NCBI GenBank assembly: GCA_017881185.1
Contig: JADGRE010000006.1
Span: 1-58,015, forward strand
DNA length: 58,015 nucleotides
Source: Pseudomonadota bacterium
GTDB taxonomy: Bacteria > Myxococcota_A > Polyangia > Polyangiales > JAFGIB01
Direction: 5' to 3'
Notes under the pieces: model-generated
Database searches by the model: none
What the model was told of the DNA's origin: nothing
The model's input: the letters and a program-made list of their open reading frames with translations, nothing else
Part shown: one piece after another, positions 7,908 through 23,330 of the stretch
Position numbering within the stretch: position 1 is the first letter of the stretch
How the letters are laid out: the number at the start of each line of letters is the position of its first letter
Made by a program: the position numbers and the translations under genes

Positions 7908-10430
7908 GTGCGTGAAAGAGCGATAACACCTACATCGCCGCAGGAGCCAACCTTGGGTCGTCGGCACGAGATTCTGGGCATTGTCAGCTTCGCGGCCGCC
8001 CTGCTCGCAGGACTGTCGCTCTGTTCCTACGACGTCCACGGCGGCGCCAACTGGGTCGGGCCGGTGGGCGAGTCGCTGGCGGGCTCGCTCGTCACCGCCT
8101 TCGGCTTGGCGGCACTGGTCGTCCCGTTCGAGCTGCTGCTGGCCGCGGCGTACTGCGTTCGTTTGCGCCCACCGCTGCCGGTCGTTGCGCACGTTGCATC
8201 CGTGCTCGTGCACCTCTTGCTCGGCTGCGCGCTCTTGCATCTGTCGCTGCACGACTTCCCCGTGTTCGGTGGACAGCTCGCTGGCGGCCTCATCGGCGAG
8301 GTCCTGGCCGAGGTCCTGCGCTCGCTCGTGGGTTCGGTCGGCGCCTACGTCGTATGCATCTCGGCGCTGCTCATCACGCTCATCCTGCGCACCTCGCTGT
8401 CGGTCATCGCTGTCGGTCGCCAGGTTGCCGGCTTCTCGTCGGCGCACGGTCGCAGCCTGTGGCAGTCGTTACGCTCCGGCAGCCGTGAGCTGTGGGACGC
8501 CTGGCAAGCCGCCAAGCAGATCGAACGCGAGGAGCGCGAACGCGCACGCGCCGCGCTCGAGCCGCGCATCTCCACCACGCTCTCGGGTGCGTCGGTGGTC
8601 CCGCGAGCCGATGCGGATGTGGACGTCGACGACACCGAGCCCAACGCGAAGCTTGCGCGCGCCGCTGTCGATGCAGCTGACGACGTCGACGAAATCGAGC
8701 ACGACGACGAGTCCGACGACAGCGAGCTCGCCGACGACGAATCCGACGAGGACGTGGCCGCAGTTGCTGCGCCGCCCGAGCCCGCCAAGAAGCGTCGCGA
8801 CAAGGGTCCGGTGATCGTCGCGCCCAAGCCCGAGACCCGCAAGCGTGCGGTCGAAGCCGAGCCGGTGACCTCGCGTCACGCCGGCCCGTTCGTGTTGCCG
8901 CCGACCAAGCTGCTGGCTGAAGCACCCGAAGGCACGATCGAGATCGACGAGGCCACGCTCAAGCAAAACGCAGCGCTGCTCGTGGAGAAGCTCGCAGCCT
9001 ACGGTGTGAAGGGTCGCGTCGACGAGATCCACCCGGGCCCCGTCATCACCATGTACGAATTCGAGCCGCAGAGCGGCACGAAGATCTCGAAGATCCAAGG
9101 GCTTGCCGACGACCTCGCGATGGCGCTCGCCGCACAGAAGGTGCGTATCGTCGCGCCCATTCCCGGCAAGGCGCGCGTCGGCTTCGAGCTGCCCAACGAC
9201 ATCCGCCAGACCGTGTTTTTGCGGGAGCTGCTCGAGGACGAGCGCTGGCGCAAGCTGCAAGTCGCGCTGCCGGTGGCGTTCGGCAAGGACATCGTCGGCG
9301 CGCCGGTCTATGGCGATCTCGCCAAGATGCCGCACGTTCTGGTCGCAGGCGCGACGGGCTCCGGCAAGAGCGTCGGTCTCAACGTGATGCTCACGTCGTT
9401 GCTCATGAAGAAGTCGCCGGAAGAAGTGCGGCTGCTGATGATCGATCCGAAGGTGGTCGAGCTGGCAGTGTTCGACGGCATCCCGCACATGCTCTTGCCG
9501 GTCGTGACCGACATGAAGAAGGCCTCGCTCGCGCTGCGCTGGGCGGTGGACGAGATGGAGCGCCGCTACCAGCTCTTCGCCGACGCCGGCGCGCGCAACC
9601 TCGTGACCTACAACGTGCGCGTGGACAAGGTGCACGCTGGTGAGCTCTCGGTCGCTGCGTTTGCACCGCGGCGTGCAGGCAAGGTGCGCGCGCAGTCTGT
9701 CGAGGGCGCCGAAGTGTTGCTCGATCCGGACGACGGCGAGAGAGCCGACGCCGAGGATTGGCAACCCGAGAAGCTGCCGAGCATCGTGCTGGTCGTGGAC
9801 GAGTTCGCCGACTTGATGATGGTCGCGGCCAAAGACGTGGAATCGGCGATCGCGCGCCTCGCGCAAAAAGCCCGCGCTGCCGGCATCCACGTCATCCTCG
9901 CCACGCAGCGTCCGAGCGTCGACGTGATCACCGGCATGATCAAGGCGAACTTCCCCTCGCGCATCGGCTACAAGGTCTCCCAACGCGAGGACAGCAAGAC
10001 CATTCTCGGTCGCAACGGTGCTGAGCATCTGCTGGGCAACGGCGACATGCTCACACTGATGCCAGGTAGCAACGATCTCAAGCGCGTGCACAGCGCGTTC
10101 ATCAGCGAAGACGAAGTCAAAGCCGTCTGCGACTTCTTGCGTGCCCAAGGCGAGCCCGTCTACGACGACAACATTTTGAAGCCGCGCGACGACGAAGAGG
10201 GCGGCGAGATCGGTGGTGGCGGCGAGCCCTCGGACGACCCGCTCTACGATCGTGCCGTGGCCATCGTGGCGCAGGCCGGCTACTGCTCGATCTCGCACAT
10301 CCAGCGCAATCTCAGCGTGGGTTACAACAAGGCCGCCAAGCTGGTCGAGCGCATGGAGAAAGACGGCGTGGTCGGGCCTCCCAGTGGCAAAGCCGGTGGG
10401 CGGCGCGAAGTCTTCATCGAAGCCCGATGA
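7908..10430 (+). CDS. ftsK: DNA translocase FtsK/SpoIIIE
   Basis: Walker A VAGATGSGKSVGLN, Walker B LPSIVLVVDEFADLMM, C-terminal gamma domain YDRAVAIVAQAGYCSISHIQRNLSVGYNKAAKLVERMEKDGVVGP; N-terminal membrane helices. Confidence 0.95.
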   Translation: MRERAITPTSPQEPTLGRRHEILGIVSFAAALLAGLSLCSYDVHGGANWVGPVGESLAGSLVTAFGLAALVVPFELLLAAAYCVRLRPPLPVVAHVASVLVHLLLGCALLHLSLHDFPVFGGQLAGGLIGEVLAEVLRSLVGSVGAYVVCISALLITLILRTSLSVIAVGRQVAGFSSAHGRSLWQSLRSGSRELWDAWQAAKQIEREERERARAALEPRISTTLSGASVVPRADADVDVDDTEPNAKLARAAVDAADDVDEIEHDDESDDSELADDESDEDVAAVAAPPEPAKKRRDKGPVIVAPKPETRKRAVEAEPVTSRHAGPFVLPPTKLLAEAPEGTIEIDEATLKQNAALLVEKLAAYGVKGRVDEIHPGPVITMYEFEPQSGTKISKIQGLADDLAMALAAQKVRIVAPIPGKARVGFELPNDIRQTVFLRELLEDERWRKLQVALPVAFGKDIVGAPVYGDLAKMPHVLVAGATGSGKSVGLNVMLTSLLMKKSPEEVRLLMIDPKVVELAVFDGIPHMLLPVVTDMKKASLALRWAVDEMERRYQLFADAGARNLVTYNVRVDKVHAGELSVAAFAPRRAGKVRAQSVEGAEVLLDPDDGERADAEDWQPEKLPSIVLVVDEFADLMMVAAKDVESAIARLAQKARAAGIHVILATQRPSVDVITGMIKANFPSRIGYKVSQREDSKTILGRNGAEHLLGNGDMLTLMPGSNDLKRVHSAFISEDEVKAVCDFLRAQGEPVYDDNILKPRDDEEGGEIGGGGEPSDDPLYDRAVAIVAQAGYCSISHIQRNLSVGYNKAAKLVERMEKDGVVGPPSGKAGGRREVFIEAR

Positions 10431-10517
10431 AGCCTGCTCACCGTGGACTACATGGTGGGCTGCCGGTTGGTGGCTGGAAGCTCGAGGACTCTGCTATGCT
10501 GCCCGAAGAGGAACTCC

Positions 10518-10754
10518 GTGACGCACCCTGCTGAGCTATTGGAACTGCTGGCTTGTCCGAAATGTCACGGGCGCATGCGCACCATCAGCGCCCCCCCGTC
10601 GACGCCATCGACCGTAGGGGGCTTTGCGTGCGAAGCGTGCAGCTTGTTCTACGCGCTCGACGACGGCCTGCCCAACATGCTCATCGACGAGGCTCGGGCT
10701 TGGCCCTTAGCCACCGCACCCACCGCGTCCTCTGATGCCAAGGTGTCTGCCTAG
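10518..10754 (+). CDS. Trm112 family protein
   Basis: GTG start; LLELLACPKCHGRMR...FACEACSLFYALDDGLPNMLIDEA (paired Cys motifs). Confidence 0.75.
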   Translation: MTHPAELLELLACPKCHGRMRTISAPPSTPSTVGGFACEACSLFYALDDGLPNMLIDEARAWPLATAPTASSDAKVSA

Positions 10755-10762
10755 GAGCGCTC

Positions 10763-11170
10763 ATGGCCGTCGATCCCGTCACAGGACACGTGCTTCCCAA
10801 GATCCTCGTGGTCGAGGACGACGCCGATCTATTGCACATGATCAAGACCATGCTGCAGACCGTCGGCGAGATCACGCTCGCGCGAGACGGCCAGGAAGCG
10901 CTCGACCTGCTCAAGAACGGCTTTCGCCCGGACGTCATCGTCACCGACCTGATGATGCCGCGCATGGACGGCCTCACGTTGGCCAAGACGCTCAAGAACG
11001 ACCCGAACATCGGCAGCATCCCGCTCGTGATGCTCACCGCCAAGAGCGGCCCGATGGACATGATCACCGGCATCAACGCCGGCGCCCGCCACTACGTCAC
11101 CAAGCCCTTCAAGGCCGCCGACCTCATCGACAAGGTCAAGAAGGCCCTGATGTCGCGCCGCGCGTCTTGA
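10763..11170 (+). CDS. Single-domain response regulator (CheY-like receiver)
   Basis: ILVVEDDADLLHMIKTML, DVIVTDLMMPRMDGLTL, VMLTAKSG, YVTKPFKAADLIDKVKKAL. Confidence 0.92.
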   Translation: MAVDPVTGHVLPKILVVEDDADLLHMIKTMLQTVGEITLARDGQEALDLLKNGFRPDVIVTDLMMPRMDGLTLAKTLKNDPNIGSIPLVMLTAKSGPMDMITGINAGARHYVTKPFKAADLIDKVKKALMSRRAS

Positions 11171-11208
11171 CGCGCGGCAATGAACCAAGCGCGTCTTGAC
11201 GCGCGAGC

Positions 11209-12939
11209 TCACCAGCCGTCGCGCAGCGTGGGCGACACCAGCAACATGATGTTGCCGGCGTCGTCTGCCGTGCAGTGACCGATCTCGATGCTGCGTGCCT
11301 GGTCACCGTCGCCCACGACCGTGTATGCATGCACGTCGGCGCCGGCCAGTGAACGCTGCTCGGCGCTGTTGCCGCCGATATAGCTCAGCGTGCCCAAGAC
11401 GACCACGGGTGCGTCTACGACCACGCGCGTGGCGAACACGCTGCGGCGCGCGGCAATGTCCACGTCGTGGAGCACCTGCCAGGGGAAGTTGCTCTCGGCG
11501 GGCGGCTTGATCACCACGTCGTAGCTACCCACGTCGACAGTCAGTTGGAACATACCGTTGGTATCGCTGGTGGTCTGCTTGGAGCGGTTGTAGCTCGCGA
11601 CAGTCGGGTCGGACGCAGCCAGCGCGAGGTCTCGCCCGAGCGCCACGGCGTCGATCGACGCGTTCACGACGGGCATGTCGTCGGAGGTCGAGATCGTCCC
11701 GGTCAGCGTCGCGGGCTTCTGGAAGGTCAGCACTTCGTTCGTGTAGTCGCTGCCCGTCGTGGTTTCGATCAGGCGGCGCTCGGCGAAAATGGCACAGGGC
11801 AAGTTCGCGGGCGGGGTGACCACGACCACGTAGTCGCCGGGCAATACCTGCGTGCAGAAACGCAACTCGCCGGAGGCCTTGTCGACCGAAACGGTGGTGG
11901 CCGCGTTGTACGCCGCGGTGACGGTCACGGCCTTGTCCGCAAAGCGCAGGGCGGTGGCGTCGAGCGTCATCGGCATGCCGTCGAGGCCCTGGCTGCTCTT
12001 GCCCGCGCACAGCTGAACGGTCCCCGAGTAGCGGATCGGCGCGGGGATCGCTGGCAGCGTGAGTGTCAGGTTGCCCTTGGCATCTTGCGTGAGATCTACG
12101 TCGTTGGCCGTCAGCACCGGGAACACCTCGCCGGTGGCGTCGCAGGCCGACTTGCCGTTGCCCGGGGCGCTGGCGCTCGGCTGCGTGTCCTGCGCCGCGA
12201 TCTCCAGCTTGAAGTCTTGGTGGCCCGGATCGGTGTCGAGCACGACCGACCCGTTCTTCAGCACGATGGTGTTGGAGAGCGGCCGGCCGGTGGCTTTGTC
12301 GAGCTCCCGCAGTTGTAGGGTGTGGCTGCTGGGCGCGCCTTGCACCACCACGGTCGTGTGGGTCCAGCCGACCTTGGCGTAGTCGACGTCGATGTTGCCC
12401 TTGGCCTGCGCCGTGACGTTCAGAGCATGCGGCGCAAGGGTGGTATCCATGGGTTGGACGACCACGTGGTAACTTGCGGCATCGAGCAAGAGCGCGCTGA
12501 ACGCGCCTTCGCCGGGCGCGGCGGGATCCACGGTGCTCGCTTGCACCGCGGGCCCGGTGGGCATGCCGTTCGCATCCACTGGCGTGAACGACAAGCTGGC
12601 CGCGATGGGCTGCGTTCCGTCGTGCACGGACCCCGACATCGTCACGGGTCGCGCCAGCTCGAACGAGCGATGCGCCGGCCCTGTCAGCGTGAACGGCCCG
12701 AACGGAATGGCGAGCGCCTCGGTGCTGTCGGGTGCGTGCGCGGGCACGACCTGCAGGCTGATGCCCAGCGCCGTGGTGCTATCCATCGCGCACAACCCCG
12801 CCTTGCAGTGCGCCTGCCCGGTGCAATCGGCATCCATGCTGCACGCGTTGCGCTGAAGCGAGCTCTTGGCGCTGCTGAAGCTGCAGCCGGCGCCGAGCAG
12901 TGCGATCAGAAGCGCGGCGGTGAGGATGCGCGTGTTCAC
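11209..12939 (-). CDS. Lipoprotein with carboxypeptidase-regulatory/Ig-like repeats
   Basis: GTG start overlapping upstream stop; VNTRILTAALLIALLGAGCSFSSAK lipobox; beta-rich repeats. Confidence 0.7.
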   Translation of the reverse strand: MNTRILTAALLIALLGAGCSFSSAKSSLQRNACSMDADCTGQAHCKAGLCAMDSTTALGISLQVVPAHAPDSTEALAIPFGPFTLTGPAHRSFELARPVTMSGSVHDGTQPIAASLSFTPVDANGMPTGPAVQASTVDPAAPGEGAFSALLLDAASYHVVVQPMDTTLAPHALNVTAQAKGNIDVDYAKVGWTHTTVVVQGAPSSHTLQLRELDKATGRPLSNTIVLKNGSVVLDTDPGHQDFKLEIAAQDTQPSASAPGNGKSACDATGEVFPVLTANDVDLTQDAKGNLTLTLPAIPAPIRYSGTVQLCAGKSSQGLDGMPMTLDATALRFADKAVTVTAAYNAATTVSVDKASGELRFCTQVLPGDYVVVVTPPANLPCAIFAERRLIETTTGSDYTNEVLTFQKPATLTGTISTSDDMPVVNASIDAVALGRDLALAASDPTVASYNRSKQTTSDTNGMFQLTVDVGSYDVVIKPPAESNFPWQVLHDVDIAARRSVFATRVVVDAPVVVLGTLSYIGGNSAEQRSLAGADVHAYTVVGDGDQARSIEIGHCTADDAGNIMLLVSPTLRDGW

Positions 12940-13658
12940 TACGGCCCCATCCCGGCGGTGCTGTCGCCATTGGCAGCGTTGCAGGTCTTGGCCAGCGCTT
13001 GAGCCTTCGCTGGATCGGTCAGCGCGTCGTTGCTGACTTCCCAGACCCAGTAGCGCGCGCGCGCAATGTCGGAGGGATCGCTCGTGTCGTCGAAGCGACC
13101 CACGATCTTGTGGATCTGTTCGGGTCCCAGTTGCGGCAACTTGGTGGCGTCGATGCAGTCGGTGAAGCGGCTGCTCACCACGATGTCGACGCGATTGCAT
13201 TCGCCACGGTTGAGATCCGTCTTGTTGATCGTGATCTTGACGTCGGAGCGCTCGACGCTTCCCGACGGCGGGATCACCGGCTCGGGGCAGGTGTAGAATA
13301 CGTAGCCGTTGCTCTTGGTGATGAGCGTGCGTTGGTACAGCTGCTGGTCGACGTTCTCGTCGCGGACGGTCAGCGGGATGTCGAGGGCGTTGGGTCCGCT
13401 CTGCGTCACCGTGATGATGCTGCCAACCGGATACGCCGAGTCACCGATGATGGCGGGCGGGAAGTTGACGTCGTCCTTGAAAGTGATTGGGTCGGTCACG
13501 AGGCACCCACAGCCGAACAGCGCCAGCCAAAGGCCGCAAATGCTCGCAACCACTGGGATTGCAAGCTGCGGGCCAGGTCCCACGCTGCGGGCCGGGTGCG
13601 CGGGATTACTGAGGATTTCCCCGAGGGCAGCCGCCTGTGATGGAATTTGTCGCGACAT
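12939..13658 (-). CDS. Hypothetical lipoprotein
   Basis: LWLALFGCGCLVTDPITF lipobox-like; stop overlaps next gene start by 1 nt. Confidence 0.7.
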   Translation of the reverse strand: MSRQIPSQAAALGEILSNPAHPARSVGPGPQLAIPVVASICGLWLALFGCGCLVTDPITFKDDVNFPPAIIGDSAYPVGSIITVTQSGPNALDIPLTVRDENVDQQLYQRTLITKSNGYVFYTCPEPVIPPSGSVERSDVKITINKTDLNRGECNRVDIVVSSRFTDCIDATKLPQLGPEQIHKIVGRFDDTSDPSDIARARYWVWEVSNDALTDPAKAQALAKTCNAANGDSTAGMGP

Positions 13659-13691
13659 TGCTGTCAGGTTCTGGGGCCGCGTTGTAGGCGG

Positions 13692-15494
<1,803 letters not shown>

Positions 15495-15556
15495 GTAGGC
15501 GTGAGCATAGCAGAGCGAGGCCGGTGGTGAAGCCCGGTCCGCACGGGCTGCGCGCG

Positions 15557-17026
15557 CTATGGGCAGCGCCAGAGCGACCACAGCGCCAACCACGGCGCGT
15601 GAGTCTCCGGCAACCACTGCGGCCACGCATTCATCACACCGGCTGGATATCGAGTCGTGAGCACGGCACAACGGTGCTCGTCCTGCAGCGCGTGATAGTC
15701 GGCGAGCTTCTCCACGACCACGAGCCCGTGCCAAGCCTTGCGCCGGCGGGGCACCCTGCGGGAGATCAGCGCCAGGCGTTCGATGTAGTAGGTCGGCCGC
15801 AGTGTCCAAGGTCGCAGCGGATCGGTTCTGAACTCGTAGTAGAGCAGTGCTCGTTTCGGCGGAGCGTGCTCGAAGAGTGCAGCGTAGAGCCCTACATACA
15901 GGTTTGCGTCGTGAAACGCACCGATCAGCGCCAGCGCGAGGTTCAGCCCGAGGTAGGCTCGGGCCAGCGCGCTGGACCAAGCGAAGCGAGCCAACAGCTC
16001 CCACGAGCTGAGCAGCATGGCCGGCATCATGGGGGCCAGTGGAAAGAGGAAGCGCAGCTCCTTGTGGGAGATGCAGACGTGCAGCAACACGAATGGCGCG
16101 CTCATGAAGGTCAGCTTGTCGAGCGGACGGCGTGCCCAATGCACCAGCAGTGCCATGAGCAGCACGGCACCGGGCAGGTAACCCGTCGCCTCGAGCAGCA
16201 TCGGCACGTAGGCGTAGAAGGGCGCGCTGCCGAAGTGCACCGCCTTTCCGAGCACCAAGTTCTGGTGGACGTAGTTCCACGCGACGCAGGTGAATTCTCC
16301 GTATCCCCAGCGATCGCAGAGCACACCGACAGCGGCGGCGAGCACGACTCCGGTGCCCAGCAGCACGATCCGTTGCCAGTCTCGTTGTCGTGCGTGAAAG
16401 AGCAGTAGGCCTGACACCATGGCCGCGACCATCAGGCGGATCACCACGGCTGCGCCGAAGACAAAGCCGATCGCGATCAAGCGCGCCCGGTGATCGCGCG
16501 CATCGGTTCGGGTGTCGTCGTCCAAGACGAAGCCCAGCGCCAGCAACCAGCCGCCGAGCATCTCGGCGCTGGTGCGCACGTCGAGCCACGGAACGAAGAA
16601 GAGCGTCGCGAAGAGTAACAGCTGCTTAGGATCGCGCAGCGTCAGGCGACGGATCGTGAACAGCGCCAACGCCGCGGCACAGGCGCGGTGCACGGTCGCG
16701 CGTGTGAAGGGAGAAAGGTCGAGGAAGTGACGCGAGATCCACTCGAGGGGATAGAACAGCGAGATGTGCAGCCATGGACGCATGCGCGCAGGAAGCTCCC
16801 ACGGCATCTGAGCGGTTGGCACTGCTCCGAACTTCCACTGGATGTACTCGAACACCTGAAAGTGCTCGTCCATCTGCAGATAGCCTCGTGAACACACGAT
16901 GGCGATCGCATGCGACAGCAGCACCAGCCCCCACAGCGCTGCTCGTTGCTTGCGCTCGTCGTCCGGACCCGTCGAGGCAAGGCCTGAGTCTGGGTGGATC
17001 CGAGGTGGCGCTGGTTCGCTAGTCAC
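15557..17026 (-). CDS. Alg9/GPI-mannosyltransferase-like (GT22) membrane glycosyltransferase
   Basis: [16 protein letters not shown] near N-terminus and [18 protein letters not shown]; many TM helices. Confidence 0.75.
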   Translation of the reverse strand: MTSEPAPPRIHPDSGLASTGPDDERKQRAALWGLVLLSHAIAIVCSRGYLQMDEHFQVFEYIQWKFGAVPTAQMPWELPARMRPWLHISLFYPLEWISRHFLDLSPFTRATVHRACAAALALFTIRRLTLRDPKQLLLFATLFFVPWLDVRTSAEMLGGWLLALGFVLDDDTRTDARDHRARLIAIGFVFGAAVVIRLMVAAMVSGLLLFHARQRDWQRIVLLGTGVVLAAAVGVLCDRWGYGEFTCVAWNYVHQNLVLGKAVHFGSAPFYAYVPMLLEATGYLPGAVLLMALLVHWARRPLDKLTFMSAPFVLLHVCISHKELRFLFPLAPMMPAMLLSSWELLARFAWSSALARAYLGLNLALALIGAFHDANLYVGLYAALFEHAPPKRALLYYEFRTDPLRPWTLRPTYYIERLALISRRVPRRRKAWHGLVVVEKLADYHALQDEHRCAVLTTRYPAGVMNAWPQWLPETHAPWLALWSLWRCP

Positions 17027-17255
17027 GGTCGTGAGGGTGGTGACGCAAGCAGCAGGCGCGCACGACGACGACAGTGGCGCCGAGGCCGACGAAACCTCGA
17101 CTTTCCCTCCCGTGCTGTCAAGCGGCGGCTCTCGTGCCGCGCGCGCTCGCCGGTCGGGCTACCGACGGTTGACCGGCCCAGATACCGGCCCAGATACTCT
17201 CGATCGACTCGCGGCGGACCCGCGTCTATGCTTCATTCCCGCCCGGTGTCGCACG

Positions 17256-18176
17256 ATGGCCTTTCAGCCGAAAATGTCTGTGGTCGGCATGCTCTTGCTG
17301 GCCGCCAGCCCCGCATGCTTGGCCGATTTGGGCCCGCGTGAACCGCAGCGGCATCGAGACGACGGCGGCGCCGCAGAGGACGCTGGGATTGATGCTCGAC
17401 GCAGTTACTGGGCGGGTGAGCGTCGTCATTTCGCCAAAGCGCCCAGCGGCAACCTCGTGGCTGTCAATTGCCACAATTGTTACGAAGAGAAGTTGTCGAC
17501 CTCGGGCGAGAATCTTGCTGCGACCCTGGTCAAAGTTCACCAGGCCCAGGCAGACGGCGCCGACCTGCTGGAGCTGGACACCAAAGAGGAGCGCGGGACT
17601 TGGTACGTTGGACACAACGACGATGGCTCTAGCAACGCTGCGCAGCTGCAAACCGTGCTGGCGGATGAAGCCATTCGCAGCGGCGATCAGCTGCTGTACG
17701 TCGAGACCAAGGAGCTGAACCCAACGCAAGACAATATCGGTAAGCTGTTGCAGCTGATTGTCGACGCGGGGTTTGCCGTTCGCGGCAGGGAGGTCGTGCT
17801 GCGTGTGTTCCTCGCTCACGCCCAGAGCATGCATATCGTGAAGCAGCTCCTCGATGCTGGTGCGGTACCCGGTCACGCCGAGTATTTCAAGCGGCAGATC
17901 ATCTACAACACCGGCGACTGCGAGCCCTTGAGCAAGGCTCCGACAACGTTCGCAGCTGCCATCGCGGACCGGATCGACGGCGTGGAGCTCAATCTCGTCT
18001 CCGTCGACATCCTGGAGCTCCTTGCCCTCGCACGTCGGCTCGGACTTGGCACCAACGTGTGGACGGTCAGCGGAACCATGGATGCGCCAATCTGCAGGAT
18101 GCTTCGTGATGGCGCCGACGCGATTACGACCGACTCCGGGATCCCGAGTTGTCGTGCCGCCGTCGAGGCACGGTGA
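17256..18176 (+). CDS. Exported glycerophosphodiester phosphodiesterase-like (TIM-barrel PLC-like) protein
   Basis: Signal peptide ending MLLLAASPACLA; ADGADLLELDTKEERGTWYVGHND; TNVWTVSGTMDAPICRMLRDGADAITTDSG. Confidence 0.7.
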   Translation: MAFQPKMSVVGMLLLAASPACLADLGPREPQRHRDDGGAAEDAGIDARRSYWAGERRHFAKAPSGNLVAVNCHNCYEEKLSTSGENLAATLVKVHQAQADGADLLELDTKEERGTWYVGHNDDGSSNAAQLQTVLADEAIRSGDQLLYVETKELNPTQDNIGKLLQLIVDAGFAVRGREVVLRVFLAHAQSMHIVKQLLDAGAVPGHAEYFKRQIIYNTGDCEPLSKAPTTFAAAIADRIDGVELNLVSVDILELLALARRLGLGTNVWTVSGTMDAPICRMLRDGADAITTDSGIPSCRAAVEAR

Positions 18177-18231
18177 TTTCAGGCTCGGTCGTGCGGTAGT
18201 CGTGCGGCCCCGAAGGCTTGCTCCTCGACGA

Positions 18232-18264
18232 AAAACGGGTGCCGCCGTTGGCAGCACCCGTTTT
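18232..18264. terminator. Bidirectional hairpin terminator between convergent genes
   Basis: AAAACGGGTGC (18232-18242) pairs perfectly with GCACCCGTTTT (18254-18264). Confidence 0.85.
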
Positions 18265-18299
18265 CGAGTGAGGGTGCGGGGGTGAGCCCGCGGGTCATG

Positions 18300-21683
<3,384 letters not shown>

Positions 21684-21702
21684 CTCCGACGGTCGTCCAC
21701 CG

Positions 21703-21743
21703 CCGGTCCACCGGTCGTCCCCCGGTCATCCCCCGGTTATCCG
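21703..21743 (-). repeat. 11-bp phased short tandem repeat upstream of nrdJ
   Basis: CCGGTCGTCCC / CCGGTCATCCC / CCGGTTATCCG in tandem (21711-21743), preceded by partial CCGGTCCA. Confidence 0.7.
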
Positions 21744-21762
21744 GGCGCAATCCCCCACAAAC

Positions 21763-21810
21763 ACACAATATGTGGTGAAGGGTGGCCACCTCAACCACCA
21801 CAAGTTGTGG
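21763..21810 (-). promoter_or_regulatory. Candidate paired NrdR boxes upstream of nrdJ
   Basis: ACACAATATGTGGTGA (21763-21778) and CCACCACAAGTTGTGG (21795-21810), starts 32 bp apart; 13/16 and 10/16 matches to ACACWATATATWGTGT by eye. Confidence 0.55.
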
Positions 21811-22283
21811 CACGACGGGTGATAAGGCCCGTCGGCTGCTTGCGTCAACAAAAAAGCAAGCGCGTCGATCGAAGCTTGATCAGCAGCGAGTTGGGGCTTG
21901 ACTGACGTGCTCGAAGAGCGAGCACTCGCGCGTCACGAACGCAGCAACATATGACGAGACGATTCGTGACATGACACGTATGGCCCATCCTAGAGACAGA
22001 CCGCCGGATCGCAAGGGGCCACGCGCCTCTTCACCACTTTTCTCGACCGTGCTGCAGCTTGCGAAACCTGTTGGTCGTCGACGCGCGCGTCCGTCGGGTA
22101 CCGCGAGCGATCCAAAAAACCGAACGCGTACTTGAGCCAATCTCGGCGTCGCACGCGCGGAAGATCCGTCGCACCCGAACACGACCGGCAGCGAGCGGAA
22201 GATCCGTCGCGCAAGAAAATGCAATTCGCGCCGCGACGCAGTGCGATCGCGCGCATGTAGGCACAAGTGTGTTTCAGTCGCTA

Positions 22284-22862
22284 TCAGTCGTTCGGAACGG
22301 TGCCGAAGACCATGCGCATGCCGCCGGTGCTGTGCAGCTGCGCGCTCACGCGCTTGTCGGCTGCCTCGTAGTTTGCGTCGACGAGCTCCCAGCCCGAGCA
22401 CAGGCCGCCCTTGAGCTTGAATGCCTTGTTTTCATCGGTGCACAGCGTGCCCACTTCCATCGCGAGCACCAGACGTTGATGCGACTTGATCGGGTCGCTC
22501 TTCACGGTTTGCGACAACACGATGGGTGCGTCGGGCGCGTTGAGCGGCACGCTGATGTCGAGCGCTGTGCCGACTGCAGAGAAACCTTTCTGGATCTGCG
22601 CGGCCGAAGGTTTCTTCGACGCCTTCTTGAGCGTGATCAAGCGCGAGTGTCCGACCGGCAGACCTTTCGGAAAGGTCATCGTGATGCCGCCGCCCAAGTC
22701 GAAGATGGCGCCGGTCACCGTGTCGATCGCTTGGGTGACCGAGCCTTTTCCGCTGAACGTGGGCAGGCCGGAGTCTTGCGCCATGAGCGAAAGCGGCAGG
22801 CTCAGCAACCCGCCGAGCAGCAGCGTGACGAGCCAGTAGCGAAGGTGATTGAACGTTCTCAT
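22284..22862 (-). CDS. Secreted hypothetical protein
   Basis: Signal peptide MRTFNHLRYWLVTLLLGGLLSLPLSLMAQ; conserved-looking beta-rich body. Confidence 0.7.
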   Translation of the reverse strand: MRTFNHLRYWLVTLLLGGLLSLPLSLMAQDSGLPTFSGKGSVTQAIDTVTGAIFDLGGGITMTFPKGLPVGHSRLITLKKASKKPSAAQIQKGFSAVGTALDISVPLNAPDAPIVLSQTVKSDPIKSHQRLVLAMEVGTLCTDENKAFKLKGGLCSGWELVDANYEAADKRVSAQLHSTGGMRMVFGTVPND

Positions 22863-23006
22863 GGAGTCCTCCTGCGCGACACACCCTGCGACGCGCGAAT
22901 CGACGCGTGATCAAGCGACGGTCAGCCCCGGCGCAGGCTTCACTTTAGACGAAAGCAGGCGCCGCAAGCACGCGTGCTCGTGCGCGCTTCACGTACGCAC
23001 GGGTCG

Positions 23007-23330
23007 TCAGTGCGTGGCGCCGGAGTCGTCGTGGTCGACGCCCGCGTCGTCCCGGACGCCGGGGAGGGCACCAACGCCAGCAGAACCGTTGGCGTTGCTG
23101 CCGGCGGTCGGGGGCATGGGTGCTCCGGCCGTGGTGCCTGCGTTGCCGAAGCTGCCGGCGCCCGAGGTGGTGCCGCTGCCCCCTGCGCCGCCCGCGCCTG
23201 CGGTGCCCGGACCGGCGCTCTGTCCGCCGCGACCCGGCGGCTCGAGGCCCGGACCGACGCAGCCGCCGAGGGTGCAGACCGCCAGGACTACGAGGGGCGC
23301 TCGGAGGCAACTGCGGCCCCAACCTGTCAT
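23007..23330 (-). CDS. Small Gly/Ala-rich lipoprotein (paralogue 1)
   Basis: LGGCVGPGLEPPG lipobox plus motif; start overlaps upstream stop by 4 nt (ATGA). Confidence 0.65.
   Translation of the reverse strand: MTGWGRSCLRAPLVVLAVCTLGGCVGPGLEPPGRGGQSAGPGTAGAGGAGGSGTTSGAGSFGNAGTTAGAPMPPTAGSNANGSAGVGALPGVRDDAGVDHDDSGATH

Noticed and set aside
17173-17196. Tandem duplication CCGGCCCAGATA x2 upstream of the GDPD-like gene
   Set aside because: Only two units and no further context; not informative on its own.
22157-22210. Direct repeat GCGGAAGATCCGTCGC x2 (38-bp period) in the intergenic region after 22284
   Set aside because: Only two copies and no associated structure or gene; noted but not promoted.
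21684-22283. Cobalamin riboswitch upstream of the B12-dependent RNR
   Set aside because: No B12-box-like GCCACTG motif or extended conserved riboswitch core seen. NrdR-like boxes are the better candidate.
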